Shown: positions 24,761 to 33,890 of the stretch, one piece after another
How the letters are laid out: each line of letters opens with the position of its first letter
Position numbering within the stretch: position 1 is the stretch's first letter
DNA from: Sulfurovum sp. enrichment culture clone C5
Lineage (GTDB): Bacteria; Campylobacterota; Campylobacteria; Campylobacterales; Sulfurovaceae
DNA length: 38,985 nucleotides
Reading direction: 5' to 3'
Assembly: GCA_001493195.1 (NCBI GenBank)
Contig: FAXN01000043.1
Location: forward strand, 1-38,985
Position numbers and translations under genes: made by a program
The notes under the pieces: generated by a model
What the model was told of the DNA's origin: nothing
Seen by the model: only the letters and a program-made list of their open reading frames with translations
Databases searched by the model: none

Positions 24761-25918
24761 ATGGAAAATTATGACAAATCTCTAAAAAAGATTTTTACAA
24801 AACGCTTGCAAGCTGTGCAAAAGCTTCCAAAAATTGACGGCAGTAAGTCTATAATTGATATTTTAGAAGAAAAAGGTATCAGTAGACGCGACTTTATGAA
24901 ATGGGCAAGTTATATGACTGCTTATCTAGGTCTCTCTTCATCTTTTGTGCCAACAGTTGCAAAAGCTGCAGAAGTTGCAGATAGATTGCCTATTATATGG
25001 TTACATATGGCTGAGTGCACAGGATGTAGTGAAAGTTTGCTTAGATCTGATGCTCCAACAATAGATTCTTTGATATTTGATTACATATCTCTTGAATATC
25101 ATGAAACTATAATGGCTGCATCAGGATGGCAAGCTGAGCAAAATCTAGAAGGTGCTATCGAAAAATACAAAGGGAAATATATCCTAATGGTAGAAGGTGG
25201 CATACCAACAAAACTAGATGGTCACTTCTTGACACTTGGAGCTTTTGCAAAAACAGGTCAAGATGTAGCAAAAGAAGCTGCTGATGGAGCTGCTGCTATT
25301 TTCGCAATAGGTACATGTTCTAGTTTTGGTGGCATACAAGCTGCTGCACCAAACCCAACAGGGGCTGTACCACTAAGCGAAATAACTAGTAAACCTGTCA
25401 TAAATGTACCAGGTTGTCCACCGAGTGAAAAAAATATTGTTGGAACACTGTTGCACTATATTTTATATGGCACACTTCCAGCTCTTGATGCATACAATAG
25501 ACCAAAATGGGCTTATGAAAACAGAATTCATGATTTGTGCGAAAGAAGGGGTCATTTTGATGCTGGAGAATTTGTACAAAGCTTTGGAGACGAGGGTGCA
25601 AAAAAAGGCTATTGTTTATACAAAGTTGGTTGTAAAGGACCATATACTTTCAATAACTGTTCAAAAGAAAGATTTAATCAACATACAAGTTGGCCTATAC
25701 AAGCAGGACATGGTTGCATAGGCTGTAGTGAACCGCAATTTTGGGATAAAATGGGACCTTTTGAAGAACCTATGGCAGACCATCTGTTCCATGGTCCTTT
25801 CGGTGGGCTAGGTGCTGATGCAACGGTTGATAAAATTGGAATATCACTTTTAACAATAACAGCTATAGGAATTGGCGCACATGCCGCTATTTCTGCAGTT
25901 AAGCCACCAAAAGAATGA
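24761..25918 (+). CDS. hydA: Uptake NiFe hydrogenase small subunit HydA
   Basis: Electron-transfer subunit of the membrane-bound H2-oxidising hydrogenase. The 385 residues begin with a long Tat signal (SRRDFMKWASY, twin Arg at 42-43, cleavage near AKA at about 69), so the folded enzyme is exported to the periplasm. Cluster ligands are proximal C86xGC89 in ECTGCSES, GTCSSFGG and PGCPPSEKN. Distal and medial ligands are in HDLCERRGHF, YCLYKVGCKGP, NNCSKERFN and HGCIGCSEPQFWD. A C-terminal hydrophobic helix anchors it next to cytochrome b. The proximal site has the standard four Cys and no extra Cys of O2-tolerant enzymes. ATG at 24761 is preferred to the GTG at 24758 because of spacing to AGGAGG. 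Confidence 0.96.
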   Translation: MENYDKSLKKIFTKRLQAVQKLPKIDGSKSIIDILEEKGISRRDFMKWASYMTAYLGLSSSFVPTVAKAAEVADRLPIIWLHMAECTGCSESLLRSDAPTIDSLIFDYISLEYHETIMAASGWQAEQNLEGAIEKYKGKYILMVEGGIPTKLDGHFLTLGAFAKTGQDVAKEAADGAAAIFAIGTCSSFGGIQAAAPNPTGAVPLSEITSKPVINVPGCPPSEKNIVGTLLHYILYGTLPALDAYNRPKWAYENRIHDLCERRGHFDAGEFVQSFGDEGAKKGYCLYKVGCKGPYTFNNCSKERFNQHTSWPIQAGHGCIGCSEPQFWDKMGPFEEPMADHLFHGPFGGLGADATVDKIGISLLTITAIGIGAHAAISAVKPPKE

Positions 25919-25936
25919 GAAAGGAGATAAAATAAT

Positions 25937-27670
25937 ATGTCAAAAAGAGTTGTCGTAGACCCTATAACAAGGATAGAAGGACATTTAAGAGCGGAGGTTG
26001 TAGTTGATGATAATAATGTGGTTCAACAAGCCTATATGTCATCAACACTTTGGCGAGGACTTGAAGTTATTGCAAAAGGAAGAGATCCTAGAGATGTTCC
26101 TTTTATGATGCAAAGAATTTGTGGGGTATGTACATATTCACACTTCCTAAAAAGTACTATGGCTGTAGAAAATGCACTTGGTATTAAACCGCCATTAAAC
26201 GCAGAGCTTACAAGAACATTGATGAATGCTGCACTGTTTATACATGACCATCCTGTTCATTTTTATCACTTGCATGCATTGGATTGGGTAGATATAGTTT
26301 CTGCCCTTAGTGCAGATCCTAAAAAAGCTAGTGAATTGGCATTTAAATATAGTGCCAACCCTATAGCTACAGGCGAAGCTGAATTAAAATTGGCGCAAGA
26401 AAAAGCTACAAAACTAGCAAAAAGCCCGCAAGGATTAGGGCCATTTGCAAACGGATACTGGGGTCACGGAACATATAAGTTTAGCCCAGAACAAAATCTA
26501 ATAGCACTTTCGCATTATCTAAAAGGACTTGAATTCCAAAGAGAAGCTGCTCAAATGTTGGCTATTTTCGGCGGAAAACAACCTCATCCACAAAGCTTAA
26601 CTGTTGGTGGAGTAACTTGTGTAATGGATTTATTGAATCCATCTAGAATGGGTGAATATCTAGTCAAATTCCAAAATGCAAAAAATTTCATAGACAATGC
26701 TTATTATGCTGATATCTTGATGGCTGCAGATGCATACAAAACAGAACCTTCTGTTGTTAAACCAGTGGGAGTTAAAAACTTTATGTGTGCGAAAGAATTT
26801 ATGGTTGGGGCAAATGATTATTTATTTGAAGGCGGTTATATACTTGATGGTGATTTAACAAAAGCATTTGATGTAAATGAAGATTTAATTACAGAAGATG
26901 CTACTCACTCGTGGTATAAAGACAATGGTCCATTGCATCCTTATGATGGGAAAACCGAACCTAACTATACAGGCTTTATTGATGGTCAAAGCGTAGGAGT
27001 AAAAAACACTCTAGAGCAAACTAAGATTATCAATGAAAAAGACAAATATAGCTGGATTAAATCTCCAAGATACAATGGCAAACCTATGGAAGTCGGACCG
27101 CTAGCTTGCCTACTTGTAAACTATGTAAAAGGAAACAAAAAGGTAGTTGAAACTGTAAATGAATTTTTAGAAAAAACTGGCTTGCCTGCTGCTGCACTAT
27201 TTACAACACTAGGCAGAACGGCGGCTAGAATGCTTCAAACAAAAATCATTACAGACAATACTCTTACGGCTTTTCACAATCTTATAGAAAACCTAAAAGT
27301 AGATCAAACAACATGTGCTCCTTATATAATTGATAAAGACAAAGAGTACAAAGGTCGTGGCATAGGAGATGTTCCAAGAGGAATGCTTAGCCACTGGATA
27401 AGAATCAAAAATGGTGTAGTTGAAAACTATCAAGCTGTTGTCCCTTCAACTTGGAATGCTGGACCAACAGATACTAAAGGGCAACATGGTGCTTATGAAG
27501 CAGATTTAATCGGTCTAAAAATAGAGGATTTAACAAAACCTTTAGAAATAGTTCGTATTATACATTCATACGATCCATGTATCGCATGTGCTGTGCATGT
27601 TATGGACACAAAAGGCAATAATTTAGGTGCTTATAAAGTTGATCCACTATATGACAAATGTAGTGTATAA
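25937..27670 (+). CDS. hydB: Uptake NiFe hydrogenase large subunit HydB
   Basis: Catalytic subunit of 577 residues that oxidises H2 at a NiFe(CN)2CO site in the periplasm. Nickel ligands lie in RICGVC (C62, C65) and DPCIACAVH (C548, C551, H554). The 23-residue tail after H554 is the substrate of the protease HydD and holds the precursor open for nickel insertion. Val64 and Leu112 are the usual small gas-channel residues of active hydrogenases. It has no signal of its own and is exported together with HydA. The ribosome-binding site AAGGAG precedes the ATG, 18 bases after hydA. Confidence 0.97.
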   Translation: MSKRVVVDPITRIEGHLRAEVVVDDNNVVQQAYMSSTLWRGLEVIAKGRDPRDVPFMMQRICGVCTYSHFLKSTMAVENALGIKPPLNAELTRTLMNAALFIHDHPVHFYHLHALDWVDIVSALSADPKKASELAFKYSANPIATGEAELKLAQEKATKLAKSPQGLGPFANGYWGHGTYKFSPEQNLIALSHYLKGLEFQREAAQMLAIFGGKQPHPQSLTVGGVTCVMDLLNPSRMGEYLVKFQNAKNFIDNAYYADILMAADAYKTEPSVVKPVGVKNFMCAKEFMVGANDYLFEGGYILDGDLTKAFDVNEDLITEDATHSWYKDNGPLHPYDGKTEPNYTGFIDGQSVGVKNTLEQTKIINEKDKYSWIKSPRYNGKPMEVGPLACLLVNYVKGNKKVVETVNEFLEKTGLPAAALFTTLGRTAARMLQTKIITDNTLTAFHNLIENLKVDQTTCAPYIIDKDKEYKGRGIGDVPRGMLSHWIRIKNGVVENYQAVVPSTWNAGPTDTKGQHGAYEADLIGLKIEDLTKPLEIVRIIHSYDPCIACAVHVMDTKGNNLGAYKVDPLYDKCSV

Positions 27671-27681
27671 GGAGGTTGACA

Positions 27682-28374
27682 ATGGCACAATTAAACGAAT
27701 CTCTTAAAATACCATGCAAAGAAGAGGTTGAATTTAGTGTTGCTTTTCGTTGGCAGCACTGGATTAGAGCTTTATCTATTGTTGTATTGGTAATAAGTGG
27801 ATTTTATCTTGCATATCCATTTTTATCACCACCCGTGAATGCTGAACCAACTGGATTTTTATATGCACTTTTTAGAAGTTGGCATGAAATATTTGGTTTT
27901 ATATTGGTCGCTGTTATTTTGTATAAAGCTTTCTTATTTTTCTTTAGCAAACAACATGCCAATGAAAGAGTTTCATTTAAGGATTTTTTAAATCCATCAG
28001 TTTGGATATCACAAATAAAATATTATTTATTGATAGAAAAACACCCAGCGATTAAAGGTGCATACAATCCATTGCAATTTATAGCTTATGTTGGTTTTTA
28101 TATAATGATTTTTTTGCTTATCCTTACAGGTTTGATTTTGTATTCCAATGTTTATCATAGTGGATTTGGAGGCTTAATTTATGCTCCTATGAAATTTTTT
28201 GAAACACTATTTGGAGGACTTTCTACGGTTCGTATATTTCACCACATTTTGACATGGGGTATCATTTTATTTGTTACAGTGCATGTATATATGGCAATTT
28301 ACAATTCTGTCTTTGGGAAAGAAGGCGGAATGGATGCTATATTCAGTGGACGAAAATGGAAAAAAAACCACTAA
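27682..28374 (+). CDS. hydC: Hydrogenase cytochrome b subunit HydC
   Basis: A 230-residue membrane diheme cytochrome b that passes electrons from HydA to the menaquinone pool. Candidate heme His residues lie in RWQHWIRALS, SWHEIFGF, RIFHHILTW and VTVHVYMAIYN, within four main hydrophobic helices. The ATG at 27682 follows GGAGG (27671-27675) by 6 bases, so the TTG at 27676 is rejected as start. It completes the HydABC enzyme known from Wolinella and Helicobacter. Confidence 0.95.
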   Translation: MAQLNESLKIPCKEEVEFSVAFRWQHWIRALSIVVLVISGFYLAYPFLSPPVNAEPTGFLYALFRSWHEIFGFILVAVILYKAFLFFFSKQHANERVSFKDFLNPSVWISQIKYYLLIEKHPAIKGAYNPLQFIAYVGFYIMIFLLILTGLILYSNVYHSGFGGLIYAPMKFFETLFGGLSTVRIFHHILTWGIILFVTVHVYMAIYNSVFGKEGGMDAIFSGRKWKKNH

Positions 28375-28381
28375 TTTTATT

Positions 28382-28409
28382 TAAATCTCTCCATCTTGGG
28401 AGAGATTTA
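28382..28409 (+). terminator. Stem-loop between hydC and hydD
   Basis: An 11-bp perfect stem (TAAATCTCTCC and GGAGAGATTTA) with a 6-base loop begins 7 bases after hydC. No T-run follows. It may end or trim the structural-gene message, so that HydABC are made in larger amounts than the maturation proteins. Confidence 0.5.
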
Positions 28410-28484
28410 TAACACCCATCAAAAAATAAAGTATTTTTAAAATAGTCAAAATAATATTTTTACCCAAATATCTAATTTTTATTT

Positions 28485-28490
28485 TATAAT
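28485..28490 (+). promoter_or_regulatory. Putative -10 upstream of hydD
   Basis: A perfect TATAAT lies 40 bases before the hydD GTG and after the hydC stem-loop. It could give hydD-hydE-hypF their own transcript. Confidence 0.45.
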
Positions 28491-28530
28491 AATGAAGATT
28501 TTAAAAATATTTTACAACAGGAGCTAGCAA

Positions 28531-29073
28531 GTGAAAATCTTGATATTAGGTATAGGAAACATATTGTTTGGAGATGAGGGAATTGGAGCACATCTTGCAA
28601 ACTATCTTGACGAAAAATATGATTTTGTATCACAAGAGCATACTGTTGATATTGTAGATGGTGGAACATTGGCTCAACTGCTTATCCCGACTATTACTCA
28701 ATACGAATATATTATTTTGATAGACTGTGTAAATACAGACGATGGTAAAATAGGCGATGTTTATTTCTTTGACTTTGAAGCAGTTCCAGAAAACATAACA
28801 TGGCAAGGAAGTGCTCATGAAGTTGAAATGTTACAAACATTGCAAATGATTCAACTTATGGATGATTTACCGCCAACAAAAATAGTAGGAGTAGTCCCAT
28901 ATGTAATAGGTGAAAATTCTACATTTGAAATGACTGATGAGGTTATGAAAGCTTCTGTTTTAATGGAAGATATAATCATCAAACATCTCGCTTCTTTGGG
29001 TGTTAAATCTAATATCAAAAAGAACTGTTTACTAGAAGATATCGCGAAACTATCGTACAAAAGAGGTATATAG
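28531..29073 (+). CDS. hydD: Hydrogenase maturation endopeptidase HydD
   Basis: A cytosolic protease of the HyaD/HybD family, 180 residues, that removes the C-terminal tail of HydB after nickel insertion. The start reads GIGNILFGDEGIGAHL. Likely nickel-sensing ligands are E16, D65 (ILIDCVNTDDG) and H96 (SAHEVEM), placed as in HybD. A GTG start follows a CAGGAG site. The sensor-like large subunit upstream needs no such cleavage, so HydB is its only evident substrate here. It shares one base with hydE (TAGTG). Confidence 0.94.
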   Translation: MKILILGIGNILFGDEGIGAHLANYLDEKYDFVSQEHTVDIVDGGTLAQLLIPTITQYEYIILIDCVNTDDGKIGDVYFFDFEAVPENITWQGSAHEVEMLQTLQMIQLMDDLPPTKIVGVVPYVIGENSTFEMTDEVMKASVLMEDIIIKHLASLGVKSNIKKNCLLEDIAKLSYKRGI

Positions 29074-30938
29074 TGATTTTAAAATTTACCTTTGAATACA
29101 TATCAGAATCGCAATTAATTTATAAAATAATCTCAAGAGTACTCAAAGAAAATACCCTTGAAGGAAAAATAATAAAAAATGGGGATAGTTTATCTTTATA
29201 TGTAAGCTCCCAAAGTGAAAAAAAGTTAATAGAATTTGCTGATTTGCTTTCAAGAGAGTTGCCACATTCTGTATTTCTAAAAAATAGTTCTGTTGTAGTG
29301 GTTGAGGAATATCCAAATGATGTTTCTTATGAACCAACAACTAATAGCAAACCAAAGTCATCGTTTTGCCCACAATGTCTAAAAAAATCAATCCTTTCAT
29401 ACAATCCTTTTATCCAGTGTGAGTCCTGTGGATACGATATCCCAGAAGCTTCTCTTGTTTTAAAAAATTTTGCAAAAACGATAGAAAATGACAATAAAAA
29501 GATTTTTGAAAATATAGCCTTTGTTATCAAGAATGGGGCTATTGTAAAAGTAAAAACCATGAATGGTTTTGTATTACTTGGAATGTTAACGGAAAATAAT
29601 TATAAAAAATTAACGAACGGATTCACTGTGCTTTGTGTGGATTTGGCGTCCGTATATAAAGCTTGTGACGCATCTGAAGCACAAGCTTTGGCTATAGGAA
29701 GTTTTGAAAAACCGATAATTAGAACTTTTGTAACTATGGGTTTTAGAGAACAACACCCCTATATTAAAGATATAAATATCGATATCAAAATGAGCGATGA
29801 TTTGATCTTGGAGCTTATTTGTCAAGAGTTAAAAAGAGTACAGATAGATTATATTTTCATAGCTCCAGATGACTTTGACGAACATCCTATTGAACTTAAC
29901 TTTGACGCTAAATTAGAATACATTACATCTCCTCTGCATGTTAGTATTTTAAATAATAAAATGAATGTAGTTTTAAAAGGCGATAGAGGCATATTGCCAT
30001 ATGCATCAAAAACATACGGCAAAATAAAACCACAACTATATGCAAAAACAGACCTATACACAAGCTATACAGATGAGAGTAATATATATATTTTAAACAA
30101 TGAAAGTGTTTGGGTTCCAAATAATGTTGTCTTGTTTAAACTTCAAGAAGAAAATGATACAAACAGTATTGTATTCAAAGCTTGTCATGGTGCTTTTTAC
30201 TCTGTCATGTATCAAAATAACTTAGAAAAAAATACCTCAATTGGTTTATATTGCAGTAAAAAATATTCTAATAAAATAATGATTAATTCACCAAAATTTG
30301 GTCTTATTGATTATATGTCTTTTTCTTTTGAATTTAACAGCGTGAAAGAGATTTTTGAAGCAATCCAAAAAGAAAGTAAAGTTGCATCAACTCTTATAAA
30401 AAATTTTAAAGACCAATATGGCCCCAAAGAGGATATCGTGTTTAAAAAATCGCAAGAATGTGGCGGTGAGATATTTGCAATTTGGGGAGCTATAGCAATA
30501 ATATTGGGCATTTATGAAGGTAACGACTTATGCGAAGCAGGACAAAAAGTAATTAATTTGGCTCAAGATTTTAGAGGCGGAAAAGGACCAAGAATCGATT
30601 ATAAAACAAAAGCCATGTCCACAAGAGAAGTTATAGATGTATTGTGGACAATACGCACGGCTATGAGTTTTAAGCTAACTGATATGGATGATTTGACACT
30701 TTGTTATGGAATTGTCGAAAGCTTTGCAGAATTTTTATCAAAACAAGTAGATCATATATCATTAGAGTATGATATTGATAGCGTGTGCATAGCTGGCTCA
30801 TTGTTTGAATCATTTAAACTTTTAGAACATTCATATGTTAATATATCTAAAAATCATAATATGTATTTCAACAAAGAACTTCCTATTGATGAAGTAAATT
30901 TAGGTTTTGGAATAATTCATATTGACACTCAAAAATGA
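29073..30938 (+). CDS. hydE: Hydrogenase accessory protein HydE (HypF-like, degenerate)
   Basis: A 621-residue cytosolic protein in the position of hydE of Wolinella and Helicobacter hyd operons, which is needed for hydrogenase activity by an unresolved role. Read beside HypF (the next gene) it shows the same domain order. Residues 1-80 have an acylphosphatase-like alternation of strands and helices. One CxxC pair follows (FCPQC ... QCESCGYD) with the shared NPFIQC/YPFITC segment. About residues 140-220 form a shortened YrdC-like region (IKNGAIVKVKTMNGFVLLG). A Kae1-like C-terminal half ends in VCIAGSLFESFKLLE. The acylphosphatase Arg motif, the RKNRPSKP segment and the HHHAH metal site of HypF are lost. 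It overlaps hydD by 1 base and hypF by 4. I infer a pseudoenzyme or scaffold. Confidence 0.85.
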   Translation: MILKFTFEYISESQLIYKIISRVLKENTLEGKIIKNGDSLSLYVSSQSEKKLIEFADLLSRELPHSVFLKNSSVVVVEEYPNDVSYEPTTNSKPKSSFCPQCLKKSILSYNPFIQCESCGYDIPEASLVLKNFAKTIENDNKKIFENIAFVIKNGAIVKVKTMNGFVLLGMLTENNYKKLTNGFTVLCVDLASVYKACDASEAQALAIGSFEKPIIRTFVTMGFREQHPYIKDINIDIKMSDDLILELICQELKRVQIDYIFIAPDDFDEHPIELNFDAKLEYITSPLHVSILNNKMNVVLKGDRGILPYASKTYGKIKPQLYAKTDLYTSYTDESNIYILNNESVWVPNNVVLFKLQEENDTNSIVFKACHGAFYSVMYQNNLEKNTSIGLYCSKKYSNKIMINSPKFGLIDYMSFSFEFNSVKEIFEAIQKESKVASTLIKNFKDQYGPKEDIVFKKSQECGGEIFAIWGAIAIILGIYEGNDLCEAGQKVINLAQDFRGGKGPRIDYKTKAMSTREVIDVLWTIRTAMSFKLTDMDDLTLCYGIVESFAEFLSKQVDHISLEYDIDSVCIAGSLFESFKLLEHSYVNISKNHNMYFNKELPIDEVNLGFGIIHIDTQK

Positions 30939-33169
30939 AACAATATACCTACAAAATAAATATAAATGGGGTGGTGCAAGGAGTTGGTTTCCGTCCATTT
31001 ATATACACTTTGGCATCCAAGTTTGATTTCAAAGGAAGCGTAAGCAATGGTTCTAGCGGTGTTGAAATATATATCAATGCTACTTACGACCAATTGAAAC
31101 AATTTTTAAGCGAAATAAACAACAACAAACCATCGCTATCTCAAATTGACAACATAACATATAATAAAGTTGACAATCAACTATTTGACGATTTTTCCAT
31201 AAAAAAAAGCGATGATAGTGGGGAAAAAACGGTTAAAATTCCGCCTGATTTATATGTTTGCAAAGAGTGTCAGGCTGAACTTTTTGATCCAGACAATAGA
31301 AGGTTTAACTATCCTTTTATAACTTGCACACAATGTGGCGTAAGGTACACTATCATAAAAAAATTACCATATGATAGAGAGTTCACCTCGATGTCAAGTT
31401 TTAAAATGTGCGAAACTTGTGAAGCAGAATACAACGACCCTACAAATCGTCGTTATCATGCACAACCTATTGGATGTTTTGATTGTGGCCCAAAACTATC
31501 TTGGTTTGAAAATAATATTTGGCATAAAAACGACAAAGAGCATGTAAACCTTATAGACTATGCCATCAACGCTATAAAAAGTGGTAAAATTGTAGCGATT
31601 AAAGGTGTCGGTGGTTATCATCTAGTGTGTGATGCAACTAATGACAGTGCTGTAAAAACACTTAGGGTTAGAAAAAATAGGCCTAGCAAACCATTTGCTA
31701 TAATGACAAACGATATAGATATAGCAAAAAATTTAGCGAATATTTCTCCCCTTGAAGAGTCATTATTAACATCTCCTCAAAGACCTATAGTTTTACTAAA
31801 AACATTGCCAGAAATATCAAAAAAAATATCTAGCCTCGTTGCTCCAAAACTAAATACTATAGGCATATTCTTGCCATATACGCCACTGCATCTTTTAATA
31901 ATGAATAAGTTGAATCGCCCTCTTGTAGCGACTAGTGCTAACATAAGCGATGAACCTTTGTGCACAAATCTAGAGTCTTTAAAGAAACTTGAAAATGTTT
32001 ATGATGCCATTCTAGACCATGATAGAGAAATTGTCAATGGTTGTGATGATAGTGTTGTTATGGTTGTCAAAGACAAAACTGTTATGCTTCGTCGCGCAAG
32101 AGGATATGCACCTATATCAATAAAACTTCCTTTTGCTCTTAAAAAAAACATATTAGCATTTGGAGCAAATCAAAAAAATACAATAGCCATTGGTTTCGGA
32201 AATGATGTAGTTTTATCCCCACATATTGGAGATTTGGGCAACATAGAGTCCGTTAACTATCTAGCTTCAAATGTAAAAACATTTAATGAACTTTATGATT
32301 TTAAACCTGATATTGTTCTACACGACTTTCATCCACAGTATGAATCAACAAAATTTGCACAAGAAAATTATAATAATACACAAGGTGTATGGCATCATCA
32401 TGCCCATATACTATCTGTGGTTATAGAACACAAACTTAAACTGCCTGTACTTGGAGTTGCATTTGATGGCACTGGGTATGGGGAAGACAATACTCTATGG
32501 GGCGGAGAGTTTTTAGTTTGCAATAAAAATGGATTTGAAAGGGTGTTATCGTTTGAGCCATTTTTACTTCTTGGCGGAGAAAAAGCCATAAAAGAGCCAA
32601 GAAGAGTTGCTTTGTCTATCTTGTTTGATATATATGGCAAAAAAGCTATGGATTTAAACAATGATGTCATATTGGCATTTACAAAAAATGAGCTAGAGAG
32701 CTTTTATACCATGCACGAAAAGAAAATCAACTCTCCACAAACATCATCCATGGGAAGACTTTTTGACGCCATAGCTTCCATAACAAATGTTTGTCAATTT
32801 ATAACATTTGAAGGCGAAAGCGGTATGCAACTTGAAGAGTTGTTTGATGAAAATATAAAAGAATATTATGAGTTTGACATAGTGGATAAAAAAATAAAAA
32901 TAGACAAAATTATAAAATCTATTTTGAAAGAAAAAGATAAAAAAGTAGCTGTTTCTAAATTTTTTAGAACTATTGTAGAAATTATAAAATTTGCACAACG
33001 AGATTATAAAGATATGCCTCTAGTTGTTAGTGGAGGAGTGTTTCAAAATCGAGTTTTACTATCCCTGTTGATAGAAGAATTTCCAAATATCTACTTTGCT
33101 CAACAAATTCCGCCAAATGATGGAGGGATAGCCTTGGGGCAAATTGCCATCATGATGGAATCAAATTAA
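30935..33169 (+). CDS. hypF: Carbamoyltransferase HypF
   Basis: Makes the cyanide ligands of the NiFe site by converting carbamoyl phosphate to carbamoyl-AMP and loading the HypE C-terminal Cys. The 744 residues contain an acylphosphatase domain (GVVQGVGFRPF, R20). Double zinc fingers follow at about 108-183 (CKEC, CTQC, CETC, CFDC), then a YrdC-like domain with RKNRPSKPFAIM. The Kae1-like domain has the metal site GVWHHHAHILSV and VVSGGVFQNRVLL near the end. All catalytic regions look intact. It overlaps hydE by ATGA, and its 3' end overlaps the convergent transposase-derived gene by 9 bases. Confidence 0.97.
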   Translation: MKQYTYKININGVVQGVGFRPFIYTLASKFDFKGSVSNGSSGVEIYINATYDQLKQFLSEINNNKPSLSQIDNITYNKVDNQLFDDFSIKKSDDSGEKTVKIPPDLYVCKECQAELFDPDNRRFNYPFITCTQCGVRYTIIKKLPYDREFTSMSSFKMCETCEAEYNDPTNRRYHAQPIGCFDCGPKLSWFENNIWHKNDKEHVNLIDYAINAIKSGKIVAIKGVGGYHLVCDATNDSAVKTLRVRKNRPSKPFAIMTNDIDIAKNLANISPLEESLLTSPQRPIVLLKTLPEISKKISSLVAPKLNTIGIFLPYTPLHLLIMNKLNRPLVATSANISDEPLCTNLESLKKLENVYDAILDHDREIVNGCDDSVVMVVKDKTVMLRRARGYAPISIKLPFALKKNILAFGANQKNTIAIGFGNDVVLSPHIGDLGNIESVNYLASNVKTFNELYDFKPDIVLHDFHPQYESTKFAQENYNNTQGVWHHHAHILSVVIEHKLKLPVLGVAFDGTGYGEDNTLWGGEFLVCNKNGFERVLSFEPFLLLGGEKAIKEPRRVALSILFDIYGKKAMDLNNDVILAFTKNELESFYTMHEKKINSPQTSSMGRLFDAIASITNVCQFITFEGESGMQLEELFDENIKEYYEFDIVDKKIKIDKIIKSILKEKDKKVAVSKFFRTIVEIIKFAQRDYKDMPLVVSGGVFQNRVLLSLLIEEFPNIYFAQQIPPNDGGIALGQIAIMMESN

Positions 33170-33778
33170 TTTATTTAGTATTTTTACTCTTTCTTGCTCT
33201 ATATAATTAAACTTGAATTCAAGCTCTTTCATATAATAAAATAAATTTTGCTTACTTACTCCTCTATAATCTTTGATGTGCAAAGAAAAAAACTGATGAA
33301 ATTCATGTATTTTAGTTTGGGTCGATTGAAGTTTTATAATCTTATGAAATAAAAAGAATTTTTTAATTTCTTCATTTGTAAACTTTTGCGTATCGGCAAT
33401 AGATGGCATAAGCATGGTATATATTATTTGCTTATCGTTAAAACATAGTATACTTTGAGTTTGATGGATATTTTTTTTATTGAGAACATATACAAACTCT
33501 TCGTATTCTACTATTTCATTTTTATTTAATTCAAAATTATTTTCCAAAAATATCGCTATTGTGTGTCTAAAGCGATTAAATATATTAGATATTTTCAGAT
33601 AAGAACAATTTAATATTTTTGATGCTTGCAAGGCATTTGTATTTTGGCAAAATAATTTTAGTGCATTTTGAGTAAAAAGTTGTTTTTTTGGACTAAATTT
33701 TCTTTTGCATTTGGCGCACTTTTTTAACCCATCGCAAAGAGAATAGACATGGTGGTGATTGCAGTATATACATTTCAT
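33161..33778 (-). CDS. Transposase-derived protein (IS1595-like, shortened)
   Basis: A 205-residue protein with an N-terminal zinc ribbon (CIYCNHHHVY ... CAKCKRKFS) and an HTH-like segment (ALQASKILNCSYLKISNIFN). The C-terminal motif KDYRGVSKQNLFYYMKELEF leads into KFN. This order resembles IS1595-group transposases, whose ends read RGI..hl.LYL.EF.fRFN. The catalytic core is reduced: the expected VEVDET motif is VEYEEF, and the middle with the later Asp/Asn and Glu is short. Usual length is near 300 residues. No terminal inverted repeats are evident and the 3' end overlaps hypF, so it is not a mobile copy. No clear ribosome-binding site is seen. It is head-to-head with nikM and could be a domesticated DNA-binding protein or a relic. 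Confidence 0.6.
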   Translation of the reverse strand: MKCIYCNHHHVYSLCDGLKKCAKCKRKFSPKKQLFTQNALKLFCQNTNALQASKILNCSYLKISNIFNRFRHTIAIFLENNFELNKNEIVEYEEFVYVLNKKNIHQTQSILCFNDKQIIYTMLMPSIADTQKFTNEEIKKFFLFHKIIKLQSTQTKIHEFHQFFSLHIKDYRGVSKQNLFYYMKELEFKFNYIEQERVKILNKLI

Positions 33779-33890
33779 GTTGATAGTATATAAATTAAGT
33801 CCTTAAAATACATAAGAAATATCTTTTTTAATGTTCTTTTTACACCAAAATATATAGTATGTTAATATATTAAATTTTGAAGGATAGCCT

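Noticed and set aside
33161-33890. A complete insertion sequence between hypF and nikM
   Set aside because: No terminal inverted repeats or target-site duplications are seen, and the 3' end lies inside hypF, so only a transposase-derived gene is supported.
33779-33890. A NikR operator or nickel/cobalt riboswitch before nikM
   Set aside because: The 112 bases are AT-rich with loose TATWATT-like words, but no convincing spaced inverted repeat or riboswitch core could be identified.
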